The notes under the pieces: generated by a model
Told to the model about the DNA's origin: nothing
Databases searched by the model: none
What the model saw: the letters and a program-made list of their open reading frames with translations, nothing else
Position numbers and translations under genes: made by a program
From: Candidatus Bathyarchaeia archaeon
Lineage (GTDB): Archaea > Thermoproteota > Bathyarchaeia > Bathyarchaeales > Bathycorpusculaceae
Length of the DNA: 64,000 nt
NCBI GenBank assembly: GCA_038873195.1
Contig: JAVZEV010000002.1
Coordinates: 62,001-126,000, forward strand
Reading direction: 5' to 3'
Shown: one piece after another, positions 16,833-23,988 of the stretch
Layout of the letters: the number at the start of each line of letters is the position of its first letter
Numbering within the stretch: the stretch's first letter is position 1

Positions 16833-17005
16833 GGGGCTGTAGTCTAGGAAGGTATGACGACGGGCTCCAGAATGCAACAAACGGGTTTGCGGACCGCCCG
16901 AAGCGGAATGAAGAAGTTCTGGAGCGGTCATAGAGAAACCCGTAGGAACAGCCAAGCGCTGTCTCCGGGGAAAGGTCGTCGGTTCAAATCCGGCCAGCCC
17001 CACCA
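16833..17005 (+). tRNA. trnW: tRNA-Trp (CCA) with two introns and encoded CCA
   Basis: Acceptor GGGGCTG (16833-16839) pairs with CAGCCCC (16995-17001), discriminator A and genomic CCA (17003-17005). D arm 16842-16858. Anticodon stem ACGGG (16860-16864) pairs with CCCGT (16939-16943); loop CTCCAGA gives anticodon CCA. T arm GTCGG-TTCAAAT-CCGGC at 16978-16994. Intron 1 (67 nt, 16871-16937) is at the canonical 37/38 site with a bulge-helix-bulge: 3' bulge AAA, central helix CTC/GAG plus one mismatch, 5' bulge AGA, outer ATG/CAT. Intron 2 (29 nt, about 16944-16972) lies between positions 43 and 44, with CCC/GGG helix, bulges GTA and AAA, and an inner hairpin. Removing both gives a normal 74-nt tRNA. 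A TATATC box at about 16789-16796 may be the promoter. Confidence 0.93.
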
Positions 17006-17083
17006 CAATGAGGGTTCTCAAGGAAAATTTGTGGCAACTTTTTTAAAGCCCCCCCTAATTGCTTAACTTTTGGTGTTGAAAAG

Positions 17084-17815
17084 TTGAGTTTGGCTGTTGA
17101 CGCGGTAGATGTTGCTAAAGTCTTCGGCGAAATTCGCGCAGTGGACGGCTTAAGTTTTAATGTCAAAAACGGAGAAATTTTTGGGCTTATTGGTCCAAAC
17201 GGAGCTGGAAAAACAACCACACTGCGCATAGTTTCAACTTTGCTTTTACCAACATCGGGCGATGTGAAAATTTTCGGATTAGATGTGGTTCAAGAAGCAG
17301 CTGAAGTGCGCAAAATTATAACTTATCTTCCCGAAGAAGCAGGCGCTTACCGAAACCTCTCCGGATGGGAATATCTGGAATTTATGGCTAAATTTAACAC
17401 CGGAAGCAAGGATGAAGCGCAACAAATGGTTAATGAAGCGGCTGAAATAACTGGTTTGGGCGAACGCTTGAAGGATAAGACTAAAACTTACAGCAAAGGA
17501 ATGAAAAGAAGGCTTCTCGTGGCAAGAGCCTTAATGAACAAGCCTAAACTCGCCATTTTGGACGAGCCTACCAGCGGGTTGGACGTTCTGCACGCGTTTC
17601 ATGTTAGGGAAATAATCAAACGTTATGTGAAAGAGCATGGCGTAACAGTTTTGCTTTCAAGCCACAACATGCTCGAAGTTGAACACGTATGCGATAGAGT
17701 CGCGTTAATAAACAAGGGCAAAGTCATTGCTGAAGGAAAACCCAGCGAACTGAAAGAAAAGTTTGGAAGCGCAAATTTAGAGGAAGTTTTTGCGAAGGTG
17801 ATTGGACTTGCTTAA
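17084..17815 (+). CDS. ABC-2 type exporter ATP-binding protein
   Basis: 243 residues, the nucleotide-binding subunit of an ABC-2 class export system. Walker A is GPNGAGKT, the Q-loop region is ITYLPEEAGAYRNLSG, the signature is TYSKGMKRRL, Walker B is LAILDEPTSGLD, and the switch histidine is in LLSSHN. The C-terminal LKEKFGSANLEEVFAKV is typical of NatA/CcmA-like exporters. TTG start; a box A-like CTTTTTTAAAG at 17038-17048 lies at a fitting distance, between tRNA-Trp and this gene. It overlaps the permease gene by 14 bases. The cargo is unknown. Confidence 0.92.
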   Translation: MSLAVDAVDVAKVFGEIRAVDGLSFNVKNGEIFGLIGPNGAGKTTTLRIVSTLLLPTSGDVKIFGLDVVQEAAEVRKIITYLPEEAGAYRNLSGWEYLEFMAKFNTGSKDEAQQMVNEAAEITGLGERLKDKTKTYSKGMKRRLLVARALMNKPKLAILDEPTSGLDVLHAFHVREIIKRYVKEHGVTVLLSSHNMLEVEHVCDRVALINKGKVIAEGKPSELKEKFGSANLEEVFAKVIGLA

Positions 17816-19100
17816 GGGATTCGAAAACTTTTTGCTTAAAGAGCTTAAGGAGCTTGTTCGAGACCCCAAGATACTGTTGGGGATGATAATTGTGCCGTTG
17901 TTAATGTTTCCAGTGTTAGGCAGTATAATGGGTTATTCCATACAGTCCGCTCAAGAGCAATCTCAGAAAGCAACAATTCTCGTCGTAAACAATGATGAAG
18001 GAACCAATTCAACCTCTCTAATAGCGTTTCTCAATTTTTCAGCAAGGGTTTCTGTTGAAAACAATAAAGTTCTTGATAATAACACGATTCTGGAACTGTT
18101 GGCAAAATACAACACAACATATCTTATTGAAATTCCAAAAAATTTCAGTGCAAGAATGGAGGAGCACGAGAGTAACCCAAACGTAACTGCTTATGTGAGA
18201 TTTTACGGAGCCTTTTCTGGAACCAGTCTCTTTGAAAATATTGGTTCTTCAGTAATTGACAGTTTAATCTATCAATTTAACAGAGTACAAGCTCCTGATT
18301 CTGTTGCCATTACCAAATCAACCATAATTAAAGGAAACGTCGTAGAAGGCGTTGACCCAAACATGCTGACCAACTTAATGTATTCTCAAGCAATAGCCAT
18401 GCCAATCACCATTATGATTCTGCTTACCTACTCCATGCAAATAGCTGCAACCTCTGTAGCAATGGAAAAAGAAGAGAAAACATTGGAGACGCTGTTAACT
18501 TTGCCGATGGACCGCTTTGCAATTCTCATGGGAAAATTGTCAGGAACAATTCTTGTGGCAGGCATAGGCGCCTTAGCATACATGGTTGGCTTCAACTATT
18601 ACATGGGCTCCTTCATGGCGATGGTTCCTGCTGGCACGTCTCTAGACCTAGCCGCTTTGGGACTTGTTCCGTCAGTTTTTGGTTATTTGCTCTTGGGAAT
18701 TTCGCTTTTTGTCACTTTGCTCTCTGCGTTGGCGTTGGCAGTTATTGTGTCTGCGTTTGTAGAAGATGTGAGAAGCGCGCAGTCCATAGTCGGCTACATT
18801 TATCCCTTAATATTCATTCCAGCGCTTGCCCTAATGTATCTGGACATTAACACTTTGCCTCTCGCGTTGAAAATTCTTCTTTACGCTATTCCCTACAGCC
18901 ACCCAATTATCACATCAAAGGCGGTTATAATGGGCGACTACTTAACCGCCACAATTGGCATAGTCTACGTTACCGCTTTCACATTAGTCGTAATGTATGT
19001 GGCTTCACGATTATTCGCAACTGAAAAAATCCTTACAGCAAAACTAAAGTTTAAGGGATTAAGAAAGCATGAAAAGACACCTAAGGAAGAGTTTCAGTAA
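17802..19100 (+). CDS. ABC-2 type exporter permease
   Basis: 432 residues. A first membrane segment (KILLGMIIVPLLMFPVLGSI) is followed by a large outside domain (about 45-190) rich in Asn-x-Thr/Ser, then about five further membrane segments from residue 195 on, including MPITIMILLTYSMQIAATSVAMEKEEKTLETLLTLP. The EKEE-KTLE-LL motif is typical of ABC-2 permeases of the NatB/YhaP type. TTG start, overlapping the ATPase gene, so one transcription unit. Substrate not predictable. Confidence 0.88.
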   Translation: MDLLKGFENFLLKELKELVRDPKILLGMIIVPLLMFPVLGSIMGYSIQSAQEQSQKATILVVNNDEGTNSTSLIAFLNFSARVSVENNKVLDNNTILELLAKYNTTYLIEIPKNFSARMEEHESNPNVTAYVRFYGAFSGTSLFENIGSSVIDSLIYQFNRVQAPDSVAITKSTIIKGNVVEGVDPNMLTNLMYSQAIAMPITIMILLTYSMQIAATSVAMEKEEKTLETLLTLPMDRFAILMGKLSGTILVAGIGALAYMVGFNYYMGSFMAMVPAGTSLDLAALGLVPSVFGYLLLGISLFVTLLSALALAVIVSAFVEDVRSAQSIVGYIYPLIFIPALALMYLDINTLPLALKILLYAIPYSHPIITSKAVIMGDYLTATIGIVYVTAFTLVVMYVASRLFATEKILTAKLKFKGLRKHEKTPKEEFQ

Positions 19101-19142
19101 AGCTTTTCCAAAGAAACGTAAACTTGTAACAGGTGAGAACGA

Positions 19143-20246
19143 TTGGGAATTCAGCAAATCGAAGTTTACACAGTTACCCTAAAATATAAAAAACCTTTCA
19201 GAATCGCCCCAGGCGCAAGCACAGAAAGCCACAACATAATCGTAAAAATACTTACAGATTACGATGTGATTGGGTGCGGAGAATCCTCACCGTCTAAACG
19301 GGTAACTGGCGAAACCCCAGAAACAGTAGTAAAAGTTCTGGGCAAAATTGCTCCAAAACTTGTTGGCATGTGCCCACTTAGAATCGAACAGGACGTGGAA
19401 ATAATGGATTCGCTTGTGAAGGATAATCCAGCCGCAAAAGCAGCCGTCGACATTGCATTATATGATATTCTAGGAAAAACTTGTCGCAAACCCCTCTACA
19501 GAATAATGGGTGGATACCGCACTGAAGTCTTAACCGACTTGACACTAAGTATAAAATCGCCTAAAGAAATGGCTAGAGACGCTGTTAAAGCCGTCAGAAA
19601 AGGGTTCAAAGCCTTGAAGGTGAAGGTTGGAGTAAACCCAAATGAAGATTTTGAACGCATAAAACTAATTCGAGAAGCAGTAGGCACGGAGATACTGTTA
19701 AGAATTGATGCCAACCAAGGCTGGACACCAAAACAAGCAATAGAAGTCCTAAACAAAATGGAAAAGTTTAACATTCAATTTGCTGAACAGCCAGTCTCAG
19801 CTGAAGACATCAAAGGCTTAAGAGAAGTCAAGAAAAACTCGCCGATACCAATAATGGCTGACGAAAGCATACACTCACCAGAAGATGCCTTACGTCTAAT
19901 ACAAGCTGAAGCCGTAGACTTAATAAACATTAAGCTGATGAAAAGCGGCGGAATACTGAAAGGCAGAAAAATAGCCGAGATTGCTGAGGCAGCGGGCATA
20001 CCATGCATGATTGGATGCATGGGCGAATCGGAAATAGGCATAGCAGCTGGAACCCACCTAGCCGCTGCAACAAAAAACATACGATACGCAGACCTTGACT
20101 CCGACATTTTAATGAAAGACAAACTCGCGAAAAAAGGCGGAACAAAAGTGAAAAATTCAATGCGAATTTTCCCCAAAGAAAACGGCTTAGGCATAAAAGA
20201 GTTAAATGAACAAATGCTTGGAAAGCCGAAAATGATTTACAAGTAA
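19143..20246 (+). CDS. Enolase-superfamily dipeptide epimerase (MR/MLE family)
   Basis: 367 residues with a capping domain (1-120) and barrel. Catalytic lysines are in LKVKVGVN (K-x-K), metal ligands in RIDANQGW (D), QFAEQPV (E) and MADESIHS (D), and a second-side lysine in NIKLMKSGG. The pattern KxK, DAN, E, DES, K matches L-Ala-D/L-Glu epimerases and related dipeptide epimerases. Some archaeal homologues act on other substrates, so the exact reaction is inferred. TTG start with GGTGA 7 bases upstream. It follows the ABC exporter (42-base gap); a link is possible but not shown. Confidence 0.82.
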   Translation: MGIQQIEVYTVTLKYKKPFRIAPGASTESHNIIVKILTDYDVIGCGESSPSKRVTGETPETVVKVLGKIAPKLVGMCPLRIEQDVEIMDSLVKDNPAAKAAVDIALYDILGKTCRKPLYRIMGGYRTEVLTDLTLSIKSPKEMARDAVKAVRKGFKALKVKVGVNPNEDFERIKLIREAVGTEILLRIDANQGWTPKQAIEVLNKMEKFNIQFAEQPVSAEDIKGLREVKKNSPIPIMADESIHSPEDALRLIQAEAVDLINIKLMKSGGILKGRKIAEIAEAAGIPCMIGCMGESEIGIAAGTHLAAATKNIRYADLDSDILMKDKLAKKGGTKVKNSMRIFPKENGLGIKELNEQMLGKPKMIYK

Positions 20247-20281
20247 GTTAATTATTATCGTGGATAGGAGCAAAATAGCAA

Positions 20282-21268
20282 ATGGTCTCTCTTAGGGCTT
20301 TAGCGCCTTCATTAACCAGAATAACAATAGCCGCAGCAGTTGGCGCTGCCTTACATATCGGTCAAGGCAACCCAGATTTGATAGACGCGAACGCCGTAAA
20401 ATTTTCCAGAGCCGTATTAACGCAGACAGACGTAGAAGGAGAAGTCATCTCATGCGAAGGACCCAAAGATAACGCCCCAGCATTCCTAAAAAGAGAAAAA
20501 GTGGGAACAGGCAAAGGACCAAAAGTCGAGTTTGTCGTAGACCCAGTTGACGGCACCACCGCTGCTTCCAAAGGCAGAAAAGACGCCATCTCCGCGCTCG
20601 CATGCGCGCCTGCTGGATGTTTTCAAGTGCTTCCAGACGATGGATACTATTTCAAAGTGGCAACAGACGATCATTCTGCTGGAAAACTTTCTCTGGACAT
20701 GAGTGTTGAAGAGATTGTGCGAACAGTAGCTCAAGAAAAAGGCTTGCCTCTCGAAAACTTTACAGTAATAATGTTAGAACGTGAAAGACATGCAGACATT
20801 CTTAGCATTCTTAGAAAATTAGGCGTACGGATAATCCTCATTCCAGACGGCGACATCGCAGCAGCAGTCGTCACATGCATCCCAAGCTCAGGCGTAGACC
20901 TCCTTATAGGCGCAGGCGCCGGACCAGAAGCAACAATCGCTGCAACCGCCGTTAAATGTTTAGGCGGCACAATGCTCGTGAAAGTGTGGGAAGACAAAAA
21001 AGACGACCCCAAAAGGCTGGATAGACTAAAAGCGGAAGGCGTTGATGTAGAAAAAACATATACAGAAGATGAACTAGCTAAAGGTAACGAGTTGGTTTTC
21101 GCAGCTTCTGGAGTGACAAAAGGCGAACTCCTAGATGGCGTGAGATTCGTTAAAAACGGAGCAATTGTCAGTTCTCTCTGTATAAGGTTGCCAAGCGGAA
21201 CAATAGAGAAATCCGAAACAAACCTACGATTCAAAGGTCACCCAGTCTATAAACACTTTTTAACTTAA
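20282..21268 (+). CDS. glpX: Fructose-1,6-bisphosphatase class II (GlpX family)
   Basis: 328 residues of the lithium-sensitive phosphatase fold. The N-terminus (RITIAAAVGAALHIGQGNPD), the acidic catalytic region EGEVISCEGPKDNAP and VVDPVDGTTAASKGR, and the later IPDGDIAAAV and LLIGAGAGPEA are diagnostic of GlpX. It converts fructose 1,6-bisphosphate to fructose 6-phosphate in gluconeogenesis. ATG at 20282. Most archaea use the bifunctional aldolase/phosphatase instead, so a GlpX is notable though not unique. Its 5' neighbour is the epimerase and its 3' neighbour is tRNA-Pro on the other strand. Confidence 0.9.
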   Translation: MVSLRALAPSLTRITIAAAVGAALHIGQGNPDLIDANAVKFSRAVLTQTDVEGEVISCEGPKDNAPAFLKREKVGTGKGPKVEFVVDPVDGTTAASKGRKDAISALACAPAGCFQVLPDDGYYFKVATDDHSAGKLSLDMSVEEIVRTVAQEKGLPLENFTVIMLERERHADILSILRKLGVRIILIPDGDIAAAVVTCIPSSGVDLLIGAGAGPEATIAATAVKCLGGTMLVKVWEDKKDDPKRLDRLKAEGVDVEKTYTEDELAKGNELVFAASGVTKGELLDGVRFVKNGAIVSSLCIRLPSGTIEKSETNLRFKGHPVYKHFLT

Positions 21269-21283
21269 AACGCAGCGGAAAAA

Positions 21284-21358
21284 TGGGGCTGCCCGGATTT
21301 GAACCGGGGTCTAGAGAGCCCAAGTCTCCAAGCCTAGACCAAGCTAGCCGACAGCCCC
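21284..21358 (-). tRNA. trnP: tRNA-Pro (UGG)
   Basis: On the minus strand GGGGCTG pairs with CAGCCCC, discriminator A. The anticodon stem GGAGA/TCTCT (one G-U) closes loop CTTGGGC, giving anticodon TGG for proline. T arm CCCGG-TTCAAAT-CCGGG. No intron and no encoded CCA. An A/T-rich box (TTTTAAATTTATCC on the minus strand, about 21392-21405) lies some 40 bases upstream. Confidence 0.95.
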
Positions 21359-21441
21359 ATGGATAGTTTGGTGGGTAAAATAGAATTCTAGAGGATAAAT
21401 TTAAAACATTCTCTCTAAAAGAAACGTGAGTAGAGGTTTTG

Positions 21442-21774
21442 TTATCTTTTTCTTATGCTGCACTGGAGGACTTTTGGGCAGACTAGGCATTCGTCTGGAA
21501 TTGAGGCGTTTTTTGGAATGGCGTTTAAGAATCCGAAGTAGTGGGCGCATTTGGCTGGTGAGTCGAAGACTTTGGGATATTCTGTTGGTTTGACGCTGAC
21601 GATTTTCATGTTTTCTACTATTATGTCTAGTTTTGAGTTGCAGTATGGGCATGCATAGTAGTTTTGTCTGGGTATTGTGGATGAGTCAGTTAGGACGGTT
21701 GGTTTTTCGAATTCTTTTCCGCATCCTTTGTATGGGCATTTGAGTTTTTCGTCGTGTAGGTGGAATGGAGGCAT
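21442..21774 (-). CDS. Small cysteine-rich, zinc-binding-type protein
   Basis: 110 residues with no membrane segment. Two clusters pair as a zinc finger or ribbon: CPYKGCGKEF near residue 13 and CPYCNSKL near residue 42. A second set lies toward the end (KCAHYFGF, CLVCPKVLQC). The spacing suggests one zinc ribbon plus a possible second metal or Fe-S site. I do not recognise a named family. It lies between tRNA-Pro and tRNA-Thr on the same strand. Confidence 0.65.
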   Translation of the reverse strand: MPPFHLHDEKLKCPYKGCGKEFEKPTVLTDSSTIPRQNYYACPYCNSKLDIIVENMKIVSVKPTEYPKVFDSPAKCAHYFGFLNAIPKNASIPDECLVCPKVLQCSIRKR

Positions 21775-21873
21775 GACTCATCCTTCCAGAATATTCTTAC
21801 AAAATGTATCTTTAATATTAATATTTAATAAATATTTCTGTTCACCCGCACAACAAAAATACACGAACGTAAA

Positions 21874-21947
21874 AGCCTCGGCCGGGCTTTGATCCCGGGA
21901 CCTACGGTTTACGAGACCGTCGCTCTACCGAGCTGAGCTACCGAGGC
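21874..21947 (-). tRNA. trnT: tRNA-Thr (CGU)
   Basis: On the minus strand GCCTCGG pairs with CCGAGGC, discriminator T. D arm AGCTCAGCTCGGTAGAGC. Anticodon stem ACGGT/ACCGT closes CTCGTAA, anticodon CGT for threonine codon ACG. The T stem is CCGGG/CCCGG with loop ATCAAAG. No intron and no encoded CCA. CTTAAAAATAAC on the minus strand (about 21972-21983) is a good box A, about 30 bases upstream. Confidence 0.95.
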
Positions 21948-22017
21948 GTCTGCAACTAATGAGGGAAACTGTTATTTTTAAGATGTTCGGAATAGCCTTT
22001 TCTAGGCAGTGTCTCCT

Positions 22018-22806
22018 ATGAAAAACTCCAATTTGTTAAACACTATTTTGACAAGAACTTCTATCAGAGATTTTGACAAAAACAGAAAAGTTCCAGAAGA
22101 AATTCTTAAGCAGATTCTGCTTGCAGGAATTAGAGCGCCGTCTGCTGGAAACATTCAACCCAGAACGTTCATAGTTGTAAGAGGCGAAGTTGTTAAAGAA
22201 CAATTGTATGAACTCTGCGAAAATCAAACGTTTATGAAAGACGCTCCAGTGTGGATTGTGGCATGCCTTGACCTTCATCGGCATTTAAAAGCTGCAAAAC
22301 TAACCGGAGTAGACTACGATTTTACTGGCATTCTTCCCTACACTTTCGGAGTTTTGGACACTGCTTTAGCACTTGAAAACATGGTTATCGCCGCAGAAGC
22401 TTTGGGTCTCGGCAGCGTAATAATTGGGTCAGTGATTGAGCATCCGCAGAAGGTTAAGGAAATTTTGAAGTTGCCAACGCATTGTTTGGCGCTTAGCATT
22501 TTGTGCATGGGTTATCCTGTGAGAAAGCCTGGTATAAGGGGGAAATGGAGTTTTGACGTGATAGTCTGCGAGGACAGTTATAGGGATATAGATGCAAAGG
22601 ATGTTTCAGATTACTGGAGAGAGTTCATGTCTAACGATTTGAAACGCCGTGGCGGAAAAGAGCTCTCGCGAGAGGAGTTTGAAAAGCTTTTGGCGGAAAG
22701 AAGTTATGGAAAGTCGTATTCAAGGCATTACAGAGAGGAATTTGTAAAGAGTACAAATGAGAAGTTAATGAATTTTCTTAAGGCGCAAGGCTTCATAAAA
22801 GAGTAG
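22018..22806 (+). CDS. Nitroreductase family protein
   Basis: 262 residues, FMN-dependent nitroreductase fold. The start TRTSIRDFDKNRKVPEEI and IRAPSAGNIQPRTFIVV form the FMN phosphate and ring contact regions. MVIAAEALGLGSVIIGSV and ILCMGYPV complete the usual motifs. A 60-residue C-terminal extension rich in Lys/Arg/Glu follows the core. ATG at 22018 is preferred over an in-frame GTG at 22009. Physiological substrate unknown. Confidence 0.87.
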   Translation: MKNSNLLNTILTRTSIRDFDKNRKVPEEILKQILLAGIRAPSAGNIQPRTFIVVRGEVVKEQLYELCENQTFMKDAPVWIVACLDLHRHLKAAKLTGVDYDFTGILPYTFGVLDTALALENMVIAAEALGLGSVIIGSVIEHPQKVKEILKLPTHCLALSILCMGYPVRKPGIRGKWSFDVIVCEDSYRDIDAKDVSDYWREFMSNDLKRRGGKELSREEFEKLLAERSYGKSYSRHYREEFVKSTNEKLMNFLKAQGFIKE

Positions 22807-22826
22807 TGGAGGTTTGAGAAAACTGT

Positions 22827-22851
22827 TGCACAAGTAAGTGTCGCTTGTGCA
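22827..22851 (+). repeat. Perfect stem-loop between nitroreductase gene and thiL
   Basis: TGCACAAG (22827-22834) and CTTGTGCA (22844-22851) form an 8-bp perfect stem with a 9-base loop, 20 bases after the nitroreductase stop. It is not followed by a T run. It could terminate transcription or be a binding site; I see no TPP riboswitch motif here although thiL follows. Confidence 0.4.
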
Positions 22852-22904
22852 TGAAGATTAGAAAAAGTGCTCCGCATCGGATAGCTACCTTGAGATTTGC
22901 TGAG

Positions 22905-22914
22905 AATATTTAAG
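22905..22914 (+). promoter_or_regulatory. Box A candidate for thiL
   Basis: AATATTTAAG on the plus strand. The predicted transcript start near 22935 lies upstream of the TTG at 22954 and downstream of any earlier in-frame start, which supports the shorter protein. Confidence 0.45.
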
Positions 22915-22953
22915 ACAACAGTTTTCTATTCACTAATACACGGGTGTAGGGGT

Positions 22954-23952
22954 TTGAGCGACTTAGAAGCGATTGGAGAGAGAAAAATAATTGAGTTAAT
23001 TCTAGACCAGCTTGAGAAAATGCCTAAGATGCCTATTCCCTTTGGTGATGACGTCTCCGCATATCCACTAAACGACAAGCAACTCCTAATTTTGAAAACG
23101 GACATGCTGGTAGGCAAAACTGATGTTCCGTCTGGAATGAGTCTTTGGCAAGCGGCGCGAAAAGCCGTTGTTATGAACGTGAGTGATTTCGCTGCGAAAG
23201 GTGTGGAACCAAAGGTTATTCTTGTTTCGCTTGGACTGCCCCGAAAACTTGGCGAGAAGGACGTAAAAGAAATTGGGGCTGGACTAAATGCGGGCGCACG
23301 CGAGTATGGTGCATTCATTATTGGAGGCGATACTAACGAGGCTTCAGATGTAATAATCAGTCTTTCGATTTTTGGAATTGCAGAAAAGGATAATGTTATG
23401 TTGCGGAGTGGAGCAGAACCCGGAGACCTTGTGGCGGTTACCGGCTTTTTCGGTAAAACTTCTGCCGGCTTGCAAATTCTACTTAACAATCTTAAAGCAC
23501 CGAGGAAAATTCGTGAGTCTCTTGTTGAAGCGGTTTTGATGTCACATGCACGGTTAAAGGAAGGCTTAGCATTAAGCCAGACAAAAGCAGTCACAGCAGC
23601 TATTGATTCAAGCGATGGCTTAGCGTGGAGTTTACATGAAATTTCAAGGGCAAGCAATGTTGGCTTCTTGATAAACAAGCTTCCAGTAGCCAAAGAAGTG
23701 GAAAAATTTGCAGAAACCAACAAGCTTGACTTGTTAGAGTTGACGCTTTACGGCGGAGAAGAATACGAGCTTGTCCTAACAGTAAAGCCTAAGCTTTGGA
23801 GTCGAGCGGTAAGAGCTGTTGAGAAGGTCGGTGGAAAGCTTTTGCAAATTGGAAAGGTAACAGCTGAAAAGAAGGTTATTTTGGAAATTGACGGAAAAAA
23901 GCATGTTATTGAGCCGCGGGGTTGGGAGCACTTTAGGAAAAGTAATGTTTAA
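22954..23952 (+). CDS. thiL: Thiamine-monophosphate kinase
   Basis: Phosphorylates thiamine monophosphate to thiamine diphosphate, the last step of cofactor supply. About 332 residues, PurM/SelD-like fold. PFGDDVSAYPL holds the first metal aspartates, KTDMLVGKTDVP the next. VMNVSDFAAKGVEPK and GGDTNEASDVIISLSIFG match ThiL motifs, and AIDSSDGLAWSLHEI and YGGEEYELVLTV are in the C-terminal half. I start it at TTG 22954 because TAGGGGT lies just upstream and the box A at 22905 excludes longer versions. Co-directional with the nitroreductase and radical SAM genes. Confidence 0.92.
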   Translation: MSDLEAIGERKIIELILDQLEKMPKMPIPFGDDVSAYPLNDKQLLILKTDMLVGKTDVPSGMSLWQAARKAVVMNVSDFAAKGVEPKVILVSLGLPRKLGEKDVKEIGAGLNAGAREYGAFIIGGDTNEASDVIISLSIFGIAEKDNVMLRSGAEPGDLVAVTGFFGKTSAGLQILLNNLKAPRKIRESLVEAVLMSHARLKEGLALSQTKAVTAAIDSSDGLAWSLHEISRASNVGFLINKLPVAKEVEKFAETNKLDLLELTLYGGEEYELVLTVKPKLWSRAVRAVEKVGGKLLQIGKVTAEKKVILEIDGKKHVIEPRGWEHFRKSNV

Positions 23953-23988
23953 GTCTGAATTAAGTCATATTAATTAAATTGAAGGCTA

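Noticed and set aside
16944-16977. Long variable arm (class II tRNA) instead of a second intron
   Set aside because: The anticodon is CCA (Trp), a class I tRNA, and removing 29 nt restores a standard 5-base variable loop.
17084-19100. ABC genes as the energising module for the ECF S-component
   Set aside because: The ATPase and permease have ABC-2 exporter signatures, not EcfA/EcfT features, and are 29 kb away.
22848-22904. Box C/D guide RNA (ATGAAGA ... CTGA) before thiL
   Set aside because: The 50-nt spacing is right, but no D'/C' pair is visible inside and CTGA overlaps the promoter region.
22807-22953. TPP riboswitch upstream of thiL
   Set aside because: CTGAGA occurs once (about 22900-22905), but the ordered TPP motif with its later conserved pyrophosphate-sensor part is absent, and a box A for thiL lies just after it.
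22926-23723. 265-aa minus-strand ORF
   Set aside because: Antisense shadow of thiL; no family motifs.
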